Of a stretch of 12,576 bases of DNA, positions 1-6,238 are shown piece after piece. The notes beneath the pieces were generated by a model. That model was not told the origin of the DNA. It worked only from the letters and a program-made list of their open reading frames with translations, and searched no databases. Source of the DNA: Alphaproteobacteria bacterium (GTDB lineage Bacteria; Pseudomonadota; Alphaproteobacteria; Sphingomonadales; Sphingomonadaceae); the NCBI GenBank assembly GCA_028293005.1, contig JAQGLH010000358.1, positions 1 to 12,576 of the forward strand, in the 5' to 3' direction. Position 1 is the first letter of the stretch. Each line of letters opens with the position of its first letter. The position numbers were made by a program, and so were the translations under genes.

Positions 1-489
1 GCCGCCTGCGCTCCAGATCCATTGCTGGCCGGGATGCCATTTGCGGACATCCTCCTTCCAGACGATCCGCATGCTGGCGACGCGGCGACCGGCGAGCGCC
101 TCCGCTGCGGCGGTGACGGCCGGATTATATTGGGCATGCCAGGTGGTGAAGAGCGTCACCTCGCGCGCGGCCGCGAGGCGCGCGAGGATCTCGACCTCGC
201 CCAACGTCACCCCGGGCGGCTTTTCGAGCAAGGTGTGCAGCCCCGCCTCGATGCAGTCGCGCGCGATCTCATAGCGCGCCGAGGGCGGCGTGCAGACCGC
301 GACCGCGTCGAGCTGCTCCCGGGCGAGCAGTTCGCGATAGTCGCTGTAGGTCGCCAGCCCCTGCTGCGGCACGATGGTGCGGCTCGCGGCAGCGACGAGC
401 AGGAAGCGGGGATTGGCCGCGATTGCCGGGACGTGCTGGTCCGCCGCGATCTTGCCGAAACCAATGATTGCGATGCGGAGCGGCACCAT
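1..489 (-). CDS. D-galactose 1-dehydrogenase, Gfo/Idh/MocA family (N-terminal part, cut by window edge)
   Basis: This would oxidise D-galactose to D-galactono-lactone with NAD(P)+, the first step of the De Ley-Doudoroff pathway, in the cytoplasm. The first 163 residues are visible. An N-terminal Rossmann motif GFGKIAA (residues 10-16) binds the dinucleotide, and EKPP (89-92) is the Gfo/Idh/MocA signature with the catalytic lysine. TTWHAQYNPAV (115-125) and the stretch WKEDVRKWHPGQQWIW (144-159) are what I recognise as specific to bacterial galactose dehydrogenases of about 300 residues, so roughly half the protein is missing beyond the left edge. The ATG at 489 lies 4 bases after the stop of dgoA, so the two are translationally coupled. 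The neighbours dgoK, dgoA and dgoD supply the later steps and strengthen the call. Another sugar dehydrogenase of the same family (for example acting on L-arabinose or D-fucose) remains possible. Confidence 0.85.
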   Translation of the reverse strand, partial: MVPLRIAIIGFGKIAADQHVPAIAANPRFLLVAAASRTIVPQQGLATYSDYRELLAREQLDAVAVCTPPSARYEIARDCIEAGLHTLLEKPPGVTLGEVEILARLAAAREVTLFTTWHAQYNPAVTAAAEALAGRRVASMRIVWKEDVRKWHPGQQWIWSAGG

Positions 490-493
490 CAGA

Positions 494-1147
494 TCAGGCT
501 CTCGAGCCCTCGGGCTCGCCCTCGCCTAGCCCATCGACATAGGCCCTCGCCTGCACCGCGACCTCGGCCGGCGACTGGCCGGGCCGGTAGACGCCCGATC
601 CGAGCCCGAAGCCATCGGCGCCGGCATCGAGATACGGCTTCATGTTGTTGGGCCGAACGCCGCCGACGATCAGCAGCGGCACGCTCTTGGGGACGACCGC
701 GCGCTGCGCCCTAACGACCGCGGGCGAGGCCGCTTCGGCCGGGAACAGCTTGAGGCAATGCGCGCCGGCGCGTAGCGCGTCGAACGCTTCGGACGGAGTG
801 AAATAGCCGGGCGCGGACACCAGCCCGGCGGCGACGGTCGCCTCGATCACCGGCGTGTGGACGTTGGGCGCGACGATCAGCCGCCCCCCGGCGTCCGCCA
901 CCTCGGTCACTTTTCCCGGCTCTAGCACGGTGCCGGCGCCGATCAGCGCCCGGTCGCCCATCGCCCGCGCCAGCCTGCGGATGCTTTCTATCGGATCGGG
1001 CGAGTTGAGCGGCACCTCGATGATCCGGATGCCGGCGGAGAACAGCGCCTCGCCGATCACCTCCGCCTCGTCGGGCGTGACTCCGCGGATGATCGCGACC
1101 AACGGGCATTGCGAAAGATAGGCTTTGAACTGATCATATGCGGTCAT
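494..1147 (-). CDS. dgoA: 2-dehydro-3-deoxy-6-phosphogalactonate aldolase
   Basis: This class I aldolase cleaves 2-keto-3-deoxy-6-phosphogalactonate to pyruvate and D-glyceraldehyde-3-phosphate, the last step of galactonate breakdown. The 217-residue protein is a single (beta/alpha)8 barrel of the KDPG aldolase family at normal length. Visible family residues are the phosphate/substrate-side IIRGV (19-23), Glu44 in IIEVPL, GAGTVL (70-75), APGYFTPSE (112-120) and the Schiff-base lysine Lys133 in LKLFPAE. The sequence resembles DgoA more than Eda, and the adjoining dgoK and dgoD decide for the galactonate epimer. The start ATG at 1147 overlaps the dgoK stop (ATGA at 1144-1147), which is typical of coupled translation. 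The C-terminal tail GEGEPEGSRA is poorly conserved-looking and reaches to 4 bases before the next gene. Confidence 0.93.
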   Translation of the reverse strand: MTAYDQFKAYLSQCPLVAIIRGVTPDEAEVIGEALFSAGIRIIEVPLNSPDPIESIRRLARAMGDRALIGAGTVLEPGKVTEVADAGGRLIVAPNVHTPVIEATVAAGLVSAPGYFTPSEAFDALRAGAHCLKLFPAEAASPAVVRAQRAVVPKSVPLLIVGGVRPNNMKPYLDAGADGFGLGSGVYRPGQSPAEVAVQARAYVDGLGEGEPEGSRA

Positions 1148-2031
1148 CGGACGAGCTCCGCCAATTTGCCAACTCCGGCGAGAAACGCCTCTTCGCCGTC
1201 GATTTCGCGCCCTTCGCGCCCCGCCACCTTCAGCGCCACCGTAAACAAGCTTGTCAGCTCGGGACGCCCCATCACGATGATCTCGCCGACCGGAGCGACG
1301 CGAAGCCCGGTTCGCAGATCATTGCCGATCAGAAGCCCGCTCGTATAGGAAGCGGCCTGCTCCGCCGGCGCCCTGCCGAGCAGGACGCGCGCGCGTACCG
1401 CGAACAGCTCCGACGTCAGATCGTCGTGGTTGAGGCCGTGCTCGACCCCGAGCTCGAACGCATCGTCCGCGGCGGCGGGATGCGACAGCAGATCGGCAAG
1501 GATGCTATGCTCCTTGAGCAGGTTGAACAGCTCGCCCGTCATCACCGTGCGGAACGACGCGATGCGCCCGCCGATGACGCTCGCCCATTTGTTGTGCGTG
1601 CCCGGATGGCAGATCATCGCATGATCGCTCACCATGCCCGACGCGACCGCGCCCAGGATCTGGACCTCCTCGCCGCGCATGACATCGGCGCGATCGGGGG
1701 TCGAATGCGACACGCCCGGCACGATCGCCGCAAAGCCGGGCTCGGCCCATTTGAGATGGCGAGCGAGATCCTCGAGGCCGGCAGGCGTCGGCACGTAGGG
1801 CGCCTCGACCCAGCCCTTGTTGGAACCGACCATGCCCGCCATCAGCAGCGGCCTGTCTCCGAGCCGCCCACGAAGCTCCGCCACCGCCGCCGGAAATCCC
1901 TCGGGAGGGACCGAGAGCACGCCTTGATCATCCTCCATCTCCTGCTGGAGGCGGCCATCGCTGCCGATCAGATAGCCGCGCCGGTTGGTTGTCCCCCAAT
2001 CGACCGCAATGAAACCTTCCGCCCAGCGCAT
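1144..2031 (-). CDS. dgoK: 2-dehydro-3-deoxygalactonokinase
   Basis: This kinase phosphorylates 2-keto-3-deoxygalactonate at O-6 with ATP, giving the substrate of the dgoA aldolase. The 295-residue protein has the ASKHA-type nucleotide-binding start AVDWGTTNRRGYL (9-21), then MAGMVGSNKGW (64-74), MRGEEVQ (118-124) and HPGTHNKWA (142-150), all hallmarks of the DgoK family. Length is normal for the family. It is the first gene of the minus-strand arm and faces the GH1-like gene across a 322-bp intergenic region, so expression of dgoK, dgoA and the dehydrogenase probably starts in that region. A purine-rich GAGAGAACGGG stretch just upstream of the ATG at 2031 is only a modest ribosome binding site. 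Confidence 0.93.
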   Translation of the reverse strand: MRWAEGFIAVDWGTTNRRGYLIGSDGRLQQEMEDDQGVLSVPPEGFPAAVAELRGRLGDRPLLMAGMVGSNKGWVEAPYVPTPAGLEDLARHLKWAEPGFAAIVPGVSHSTPDRADVMRGEEVQILGAVASGMVSDHAMICHPGTHNKWASVIGGRIASFRTVMTGELFNLLKEHSILADLLSHPAAADDAFELGVEHGLNHDDLTSELFAVRARVLLGRAPAEQAASYTSGLLIGNDLRTGLRVAPVGEIIVMGRPELTSLFTVALKVAGREGREIDGEEAFLAGVGKLAELVR

Positions 2032-2353
2032 CCCGTTCTCTCTTATTCCTGCGCCGTAACGCGCAAAGCGCGCGCGGGTCGCATTGGCCGCGTCATTATC
2101 GCCGCACCCGTCTCAATTTGCACGCAGCTTGCTCGGCGGGGCGCCCCCCCCCGCATGACGTTCGAATGCAGCTCGCCGGCCGCCCGTAAGCCCCATGCAG
2201 GCGGACAAAGGCGAGGAAAAGGCGCATGGGGATGCAACCTTCTGCCGATCGGCTCTTTATGACGGGGCTAACGACGATCGGTCCGGGGGTTGCCCTTCGC
2301 TCTGGGGCACGGGTTCGAGCGGCGACGCGCGGGAGGCGATTATCGTTAACTTC
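2032..2353. promoter_or_regulatory. Divergent intergenic region between dgoK and the GH1-like gene
   Basis: These 322 bases separate two outward-facing arms of the galactose locus and must hold their promoters. I see no recognisable gene here, although the GH1 frame stays open upstream to 2195. Visible structure: CGCGC-AAA-GCGCG (2060-2072), a run of nine C (2144-2152), a perfect 8-bp inverted repeat CCCCATGC / GCATGGGG with a 25-base spacer (2191-2198 and 2224-2231), and a 10-bp palindrome GCCGATCGGC (2244-2253). None is a site I can assign to a named regulator, and I find no convincing -35/-10 pair. A GntR-type DgoR-like repressor would be the usual controller of such a locus, but no regulator gene is in the window. 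Confidence 0.5.
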
Positions 2354-3652
2354 ATGTTCTGCACCGGGATCGAGAACAGCATCCCGATGATCAACAACGG
2401 GCGCACGCGCGTCGACCAGATGGAGGTCTGCGGCCATTATGAGCGCTGGCGCGAGGATTTCGACCTCGTCGAAGAGCTCGGCATCCACTTTCTGCGTTAC
2501 GGCCCGCCGATCCATCGCACCTTCCTCGGTCCAGGCAAATACGATTGGGAATTCGCCGACCTCACCTTCAACGACCTCAAGCGGCGCGACATCACTCCGA
2601 TCGTGGATCTATGCCACTTCGGCCTGCCGGATTGGCTCGGCAACTTCCAAAACCTCGATTTTGCGCCGCAATTCGCGACCTATGCGGCCGCGTTCGCCGA
2701 GCGCTATCCGTGGGTCCAGCTCTACACGCCGGTCAACGAGATGTTCATCTGCGCGGTCTTCTCGGCAAAATATGGCTGGTGGAACGAGCAGATGCGGAGC
2801 GACCGCGCCTTCGTCACCGCGCTCAAGAACATCGTCAAGGCGAACGTCCTCGCGATGGTCGAGATATTGAAGCGGCGCCCCGACGCGATCTTCATCCAGA
2901 GCGAATCGTCGGAATATTTCCACGCCGACAGCCCGGCTGCGATCGGCCCGGCCGAGATCATGAACTCGCGCCGCTTCCTCTCGCTCGACCTCAATTACGG
3001 GCGCCGGGTCGATTCCGAGATGTACGAATATCTGTTCGACAACGGCATGACCAAGGAGGAATATCATTTCTTCCTCCACCACCGGCTCAAGCAGAACTGC
3101 ATCCTCGGCAACGATTATTACATGACCAACGAGCACCGCGTGTTCGCGGACGGCCACACCGAGGCGTCCGGCGAGGTGTTCGGCTACAGCGAGATCACGC
3201 GCCAATATTACAACCGATACCGCCTGCCGGTGATGCACACCGAGACCAATTTGAGAGAGGGCCCGACCGGCCAGGAAGCGGTCCACTGGCTGTGGAAGGA
3301 ATGGGCGAACGTGCTTCGCCTGCGCAACATCGGCATCCCCACGGTCGGCTTCACCTGGTATTCGCTCACCGACCAAGTCGACTGGGACACGGCGCTTCGC
3401 GAGCAGAACGGCAACGTCAATCCGCTCGGCCTCTACGATCTCGACCGCAACATCAGGCCGGTCGGCATCGCCTACAAGAAATTGATCGCCGACTGGCGCG
3501 ACGTGCTTCCCGCGCAGAGCGTCTGCCTGGTCGTGCCGATCGTGCCGCCGTCGCGCGCCGGCGGCGCTCAGGAGCGCGACCAGCAGGAAGACGCCGCCGC
3601 ACTGCTGCGCCATCAGGAGGCACAGGCGTCGTCGGGCGAGCTCGGGCCCTGA
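2354..3652 (+). CDS. Divergent family 1-like glycoside hydrolase (candidate cytoplasmic galactosidase)
   Basis: This is a clan GH-A (beta/alpha)8 glycosidase related to GH1. From the ATG at 2354 it is 432 residues. Motifs in order: LCHFGLPDWL (86-95, the counterpart of GH1 LxHWDLPxWL), YTPVNEM (124-130, with Glu129 as likely acid/base in place of TFNEP), MHTETN (294-299, with Glu297 as likely nucleophile in place of ITENG), and FTWYSLTDQVDW (333-344, matching the GH1 motif around WSLLDNFEW). There is no signal peptide. The start is uncertain: the frame is open to 2195, and the best Shine-Dalgarno-like GGGAGG (2331-2336) lies 17 bases from this ATG, though 5 bases from an in-frame ATC. Family-like sequence begins at MFCTGIEN, so I chose that. 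The last 35 or so residues are polar and low-complexity. Placement before dgoD suggests it releases galactose from a galactoside; the exact substrate is inference. Confidence 0.8.
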   Translation: MFCTGIENSIPMINNGRTRVDQMEVCGHYERWREDFDLVEELGIHFLRYGPPIHRTFLGPGKYDWEFADLTFNDLKRRDITPIVDLCHFGLPDWLGNFQNLDFAPQFATYAAAFAERYPWVQLYTPVNEMFICAVFSAKYGWWNEQMRSDRAFVTALKNIVKANVLAMVEILKRRPDAIFIQSESSEYFHADSPAAIGPAEIMNSRRFLSLDLNYGRRVDSEMYEYLFDNGMTKEEYHFFLHHRLKQNCILGNDYYMTNEHRVFADGHTEASGEVFGYSEITRQYYNRYRLPVMHTETNLREGPTGQEAVHWLWKEWANVLRLRNIGIPTVGFTWYSLTDQVDWDTALREQNGNVNPLGLYDLDRNIRPVGIAYKKLIADWRDVLPAQSVCLVVPIVPPSRAGGAQERDQQEDAAALLRHQEAQASSGELGP

Positions 3653-3685
3653 GCGCGGGCAGCAGGGCGCAGGAAGGCGAAGGCC

Positions 3686-3690
3686 AGGAG
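3686..3690 (+). promoter_or_regulatory. Ribosome binding site of dgoD
   Basis: AGGAG sits 5 bases before the ATG at 3696, a near-ideal Shine-Dalgarno sequence that fixes the dgoD start. It lies in the 43-bp gap after the GH1-like gene, with no promoter or terminator evident between the two. Confidence 0.75.
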
Positions 3691-3695
3691 AGCAA

Positions 3696-4835
3696 ATGAA
3701 AATCGATCGTATCGAGACCTTCTATGTGCCGCCGCGTTGGTTGTTCGTGCGCATCGAGACGGACGACGGCGCGGTCGGCTGGGGCGAGGCGAGCCTCGAA
3801 GGCCATGCCGAAGCCGTAGACGGTGCCTTCGAGGCGCTCAGGGACCGCTTCCTCGGCCACGATCCGCTGCGGATCGAGGATATCTGGCAAATCGCCTATC
3901 GCGGCGGCTTCTATCGCGGCGGACCGGTGCTGATGTCCGCCCTCTCCGGGCTCGACCAGGCTTTGTGGGACCTCAAGGAAAAGGCCGCGGGCCTCCCCGC
4001 CTGGCAAATGCTGGGCGGCAAGGTACGCGACAAGATCCGCGCCTACGCCTGGATCGGCGGCGACCGGCCTCACGAGATCGGCAACGCGGCGCGCGCACGC
4101 AAGGAGCAAGGCTTTTCGGCGGTCAAGATGAACGCGACCGCGGAGCTCGATTGGCTCGGAACGCCGAAATTGTTCGACGAAGTCGTCGAGCGCGTCCAGG
4201 CCGCGCAGGCACAGGGAATGGACGTCGGCCTCGATTTCCATGGCCGCGTGCATCGTCCGCTCGCCAAGCAGCTGGCCAAGGTCCTCGAGCCGCTCGGACT
4301 GCTGTTCATCGAGGAGCCGCTGCTTTCCGAGAACCACGAGGGGCTGGCGCAGATCGCCCAGCTCGTCAGCACGCCGATCGCGCTTGGCGAACGGCTATAC
4401 TCACGCTGGGATTTCAAGCCCTTCCTCGCGGCGGGTGTGGTCGACATCATCCAGCCCGACCTCAGCCACGCCGGCGGGCTCAGCGAATGCCGCAAGATCG
4501 CGGCGATGGCGGAAGCCTACGACGTCGCGGTCGCGCCGCATTGTCCGCTCGGCCCGCTCGCGCTTGCCGCCTGCCTCCAGCTCGCCGCCTGCGCGCCAAA
4601 CGTCGCCATCCAGGAGATGTCGCTCGGCATCCACTACAATGTCGGTCACGATCTGTTGAACTTCGTCACCGACAAGGAGGTGCTGACCGCGGTGGACGGC
4701 TTCCTGCCGATTCCCGAAGGACCCGGCCTTGGTGTGGTCGTCGATGAAGCGGCGGTCCGCGAAGCGGACAAGGAGCGGCATCGCTGGCGCAACCCGATCT
4801 GGCGCCACGAAGACGGCAGCTTCGCTGAATGGTAG
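3696..4835 (+). CDS. dgoD: D-galactonate dehydratase (enolase superfamily)
   Basis: This dehydrates D-galactonate to 2-keto-3-deoxygalactonate, feeding dgoK and dgoA on the opposite strand. The protein is 379 residues, normal for the family. An N-terminal capping domain (about 1-120) is followed by the enolase-superfamily barrel. Metal ligands are Asp180 in GLDFHG, Glu206 in FIEEP and Glu232 in LGERLYS. Catalytic residues are His182, His282 in APHCPLGP and Glu307 in IQEMSLG. Each sits exactly three positions before the counterpart I recall in the E. coli enzyme (Asp183, His185, Glu209, Glu235, His285, Glu310), which makes the family call strong. It follows the GH1-like gene by 43 bases and is probably co-transcribed with it. 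Gluconate, mannonate or fuconate dehydratase activity is less likely given this residue set and the neighbouring dgo genes. Confidence 0.95.
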   Translation: MKIDRIETFYVPPRWLFVRIETDDGAVGWGEASLEGHAEAVDGAFEALRDRFLGHDPLRIEDIWQIAYRGGFYRGGPVLMSALSGLDQALWDLKEKAAGLPAWQMLGGKVRDKIRAYAWIGGDRPHEIGNAARARKEQGFSAVKMNATAELDWLGTPKLFDEVVERVQAAQAQGMDVGLDFHGRVHRPLAKQLAKVLEPLGLLFIEEPLLSENHEGLAQIAQLVSTPIALGERLYSRWDFKPFLAAGVVDIIQPDLSHAGGLSECRKIAAMAEAYDVAVAPHCPLGPLALAACLQLAACAPNVAIQEMSLGIHYNVGHDLLNFVTDKEVLTAVDGFLPIPEGPGLGVVVDEAAVREADKERHRWRNPIWRHEDGSFAEW

Positions 4836-4882
4836 ATCCTGTTCCGGCGCACCGCACGCGGCACCGGTCTCAGGTGGAAGGA

Positions 4883-5173
4883 TCAGGCGGCCCGAAGGCG
4901 GCGCTGGGGGCGATCGCTCGCAGCCGCTGCTTGCTCCTTTCGCGCTTGCCGATAGGCGGCGTCATAACGCGCATCACAGGCCGCTTCGTCGGCGGTCTGC
5001 GGCCGGAAGTAAGCGACCGAAAGCTGACGACCGAAAATGTCATCGCCCTTCATCTTGACCTGCGCTCCCGCGTCGGCAGGCAGGCTATCGCGTACTTCGA
5101 TCAGTTTCCCGATCAAAACATCGAGGGACGCATAGTCCCTTATCTCGATGAACTCCTTGACCTTCCTACTCAT
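4883..5173 (-). CDS. Small conserved-looking hypothetical protein (96 aa)
   Basis: I do not recognise a named family. The 96-residue product opens with a compact, mixed helix/strand-like segment (residues 1-60, including EFIEIRDYASLDVLIGKLIEVRD) and ends in a charged, alanine/arginine-rich helical tail (about 65-96). It has no signal peptide or membrane segment and is probably cytoplasmic. The ATG at 5173 is preceded by a strong purine stretch GGGAGGGG about 9 bases upstream, which supports a real gene. It is convergent with dgoD, leaving only 47 bases between the two stops, and divergent from the mutarotase gene. Nothing in the sequence ties it to galactose metabolism. A conserved sphingomonad housekeeping orphan is the simplest reading. 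Confidence 0.65.
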   Translation of the reverse strand: MSRKVKEFIEIRDYASLDVLIGKLIEVRDSLPADAGAQVKMKGDDIFGRQLSVAYFRPQTADEAACDARYDAAYRQARKEQAAAASDRPQRRLRAA

Positions 5174-5206
5174 CCTACAACCCCTCCCGCACTCGGGCGT
5201 TAACTA

Positions 5207-5232
5207 CCTTGCGCCGGAATCGTGAAGCAAGG
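5207..5232. repeat. Inverted repeat CCTTGC...GCAAGG
   Basis: Perfect 6-bp arms, CCTTGC (5207-5212) and GCAAGG (5227-5232), flank a 14-base spacer between the divergent hypothetical and mutarotase genes. The right half contains GTGAAGCAA, which recurs as GTGAAAGCAA at 5295-5304. It could be an operator or chance. Confidence 0.3.
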
Positions 5233-5289
5233 CCTAACATGAGTTACCCACAGCAGAATTTCGCAGGGCTGAATGAAACGTGCGGCGGC

Positions 5290-5305
5290 GTTGCGTGAAA
5301 GCAAC
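5290..5305 (+). repeat. Small hairpin just upstream of the mutarotase start
   Basis: GTTGC-GTGAAA-GCAAC forms a perfect 5-bp stem with a 6-base loop, ending 3 bases before the ATG at 5309. If that ATG is the true start, the hairpin occupies the ribosome binding site. If the ATG at 5273 is used, it is simply coding sequence. Confidence 0.3.
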
Positions 5306-5308
5306 AGA

Positions 5309-6202
5309 ATGACGAATCAGCAGCTTGTCCGTTTGAGCCGAGGAAGATTGGCGCTGTGGCTGGCGCCCGCGATCGGCGGAAGCATCGCGCGCTTCGAGCA
5401 TCGCGCGGCGGCGGGAGAATGGGTGCCGATCCTGCGCGGTGTCGAGGGTGTCCCCGCCAATGCGCTCGATGCGGGCAGCTTTCCGTTGGTCCCTTACTGC
5501 AACCGGATCAGGAACGGGCGCTTCACCTTCCGCGGCCGCGAGGTGTGGATTCGACCCAATATGGCTAACGATCCAAACCCGCTCCACGGCGACGGCTGGC
5601 AGGCGGCATGGGAGGTCGCGGCACAATCCGACGATCAAGCCGAGTTGGTTTACCGCCACGCACCGGGGGAATGGCCGTGGGCCTATGAGGCCCGCCAGCA
5701 TTTCCGGCTGGACGAAGACGGCCTCGACCTTCGCCTGAGCTGCCGCAACCTTGCCGACGAGCCGATGCCCTGCGGCCTTGGCCAGCATCCCTATTTCCGC
5801 TGTACGCCGGCGACGCGCCTCGACACCAAGGTCGGCGACGTGTGGACGATCGACGAGCAGGTGCTTCCGGTCGAGCGGCTGCCGGCGACCGGCCGCTACG
5901 ATCTCGCCGACCGGCCGATCTGCGGCCAGCATCTCGATAACGGCTTCGACGGCTGGTCTGGCGAGGCGCGCATCCGCACGCCGGGTGACGAGAGCGACAT
6001 CATCCTGTCCTCGCCCGATGCGGGCTATTTCCAGGTCTATTCGCCGATTGAGGGCGGAATCTTCGTCGCCGAGCCGGTCACCCACGCCAATGCGGCGCTC
6101 AACGAGCCCGAAGAGCACTGGCCGTCGCTGGGGCTGCGCGTGCTTGCGTCGGGCGAAGAGATGGCGCTGAACGCACGGATAGCATTGGTCCGCTCGGCCT
6201 GA
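5309..6202 (+). CDS. Aldose 1-epimerase family protein (galactose mutarotase type)
   Basis: This likely interconverts alpha and beta anomers of an aldohexose, helping to supply the anomer oxidised by galactose dehydrogenase. From the ATG at 5309 it is 297 residues, in the range of short YihR/GalM-like epimerases. Visible features are the substrate-side NRIRNG (65-70), His93 in NPLHGDGW, His160 in GLGQHPYF (these two match the conserved histidines of the family), DNGFDGW (210-216) and Glu255 in FVAEPVTH, the expected catalytic base. No signal peptide is seen, so it acts in the cytoplasm. The start is ambiguous: an in-frame ATG at 5273 adds 12 residues (MKRAAALRESNR) and has a CAGGG just upstream, whereas 5309 fits where family homology begins. 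It converges on the cyclic di-GMP gene with 36 bases between stops. The sugar specificity is inferred from context. Confidence 0.85.
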   Translation: MTNQQLVRLSRGRLALWLAPAIGGSIARFEHRAAAGEWVPILRGVEGVPANALDAGSFPLVPYCNRIRNGRFTFRGREVWIRPNMANDPNPLHGDGWQAAWEVAAQSDDQAELVYRHAPGEWPWAYEARQHFRLDEDGLDLRLSCRNLADEPMPCGLGQHPYFRCTPATRLDTKVGDVWTIDEQVLPVERLPATGRYDLADRPICGQHLDNGFDGWSGEARIRTPGDESDIILSSPDAGYFQVYSPIEGGIFVAEPVTHANAALNEPEEHWPSLGLRVLASGEEMALNARIALVRSA

Positions 6203-6238
6203 TCCGGTCCCACGGCGCGCCGCCGCCGAGCCACCGCA

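Noticed and set aside
2144..2152. Run of nine C as a possible phase-variation tract
   Set aside because: It lies in intergenic DNA about 200 bases from the GH1 start and over 100 from dgoK, with no promoter elements around it whose spacing it could change.
1138..2262. A 374-codon plus-strand frame opposite dgoK
   Set aside because: dgoK motifs on the minus strand explain the region. The plus product is arginine-rich and lacks any family signal.
2195..2353. Upstream in-frame extension of the GH1-like gene by 53 codons
   Set aside because: The extra residues show no signal peptide or recognisable sequence, and family-like sequence starts at MFCTGIEN. It is more likely non-coding promoter DNA.
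2609..4337. Two minus-strand frames of about 330 and 290 codons opposite the GH1-like and dgoD genes
   Set aside because: The plus-strand genes have conserved active sites in this stretch. The antisense frames read as valine/arginine-rich shadow sequence.
4836..4882. Possible terminator between the convergent dgoD and small hypothetical genes
   Set aside because: Only short GC-rich complementarities are present, with no stem of useful length and no T-run on either strand.
6203..6238. Possible bidirectional terminator around GGCGCGCC between the mutarotase and the signalling gene
   Set aside because: This is an 8-bp palindrome without a loop or T-tract, expected by chance in such GC-rich sequence.
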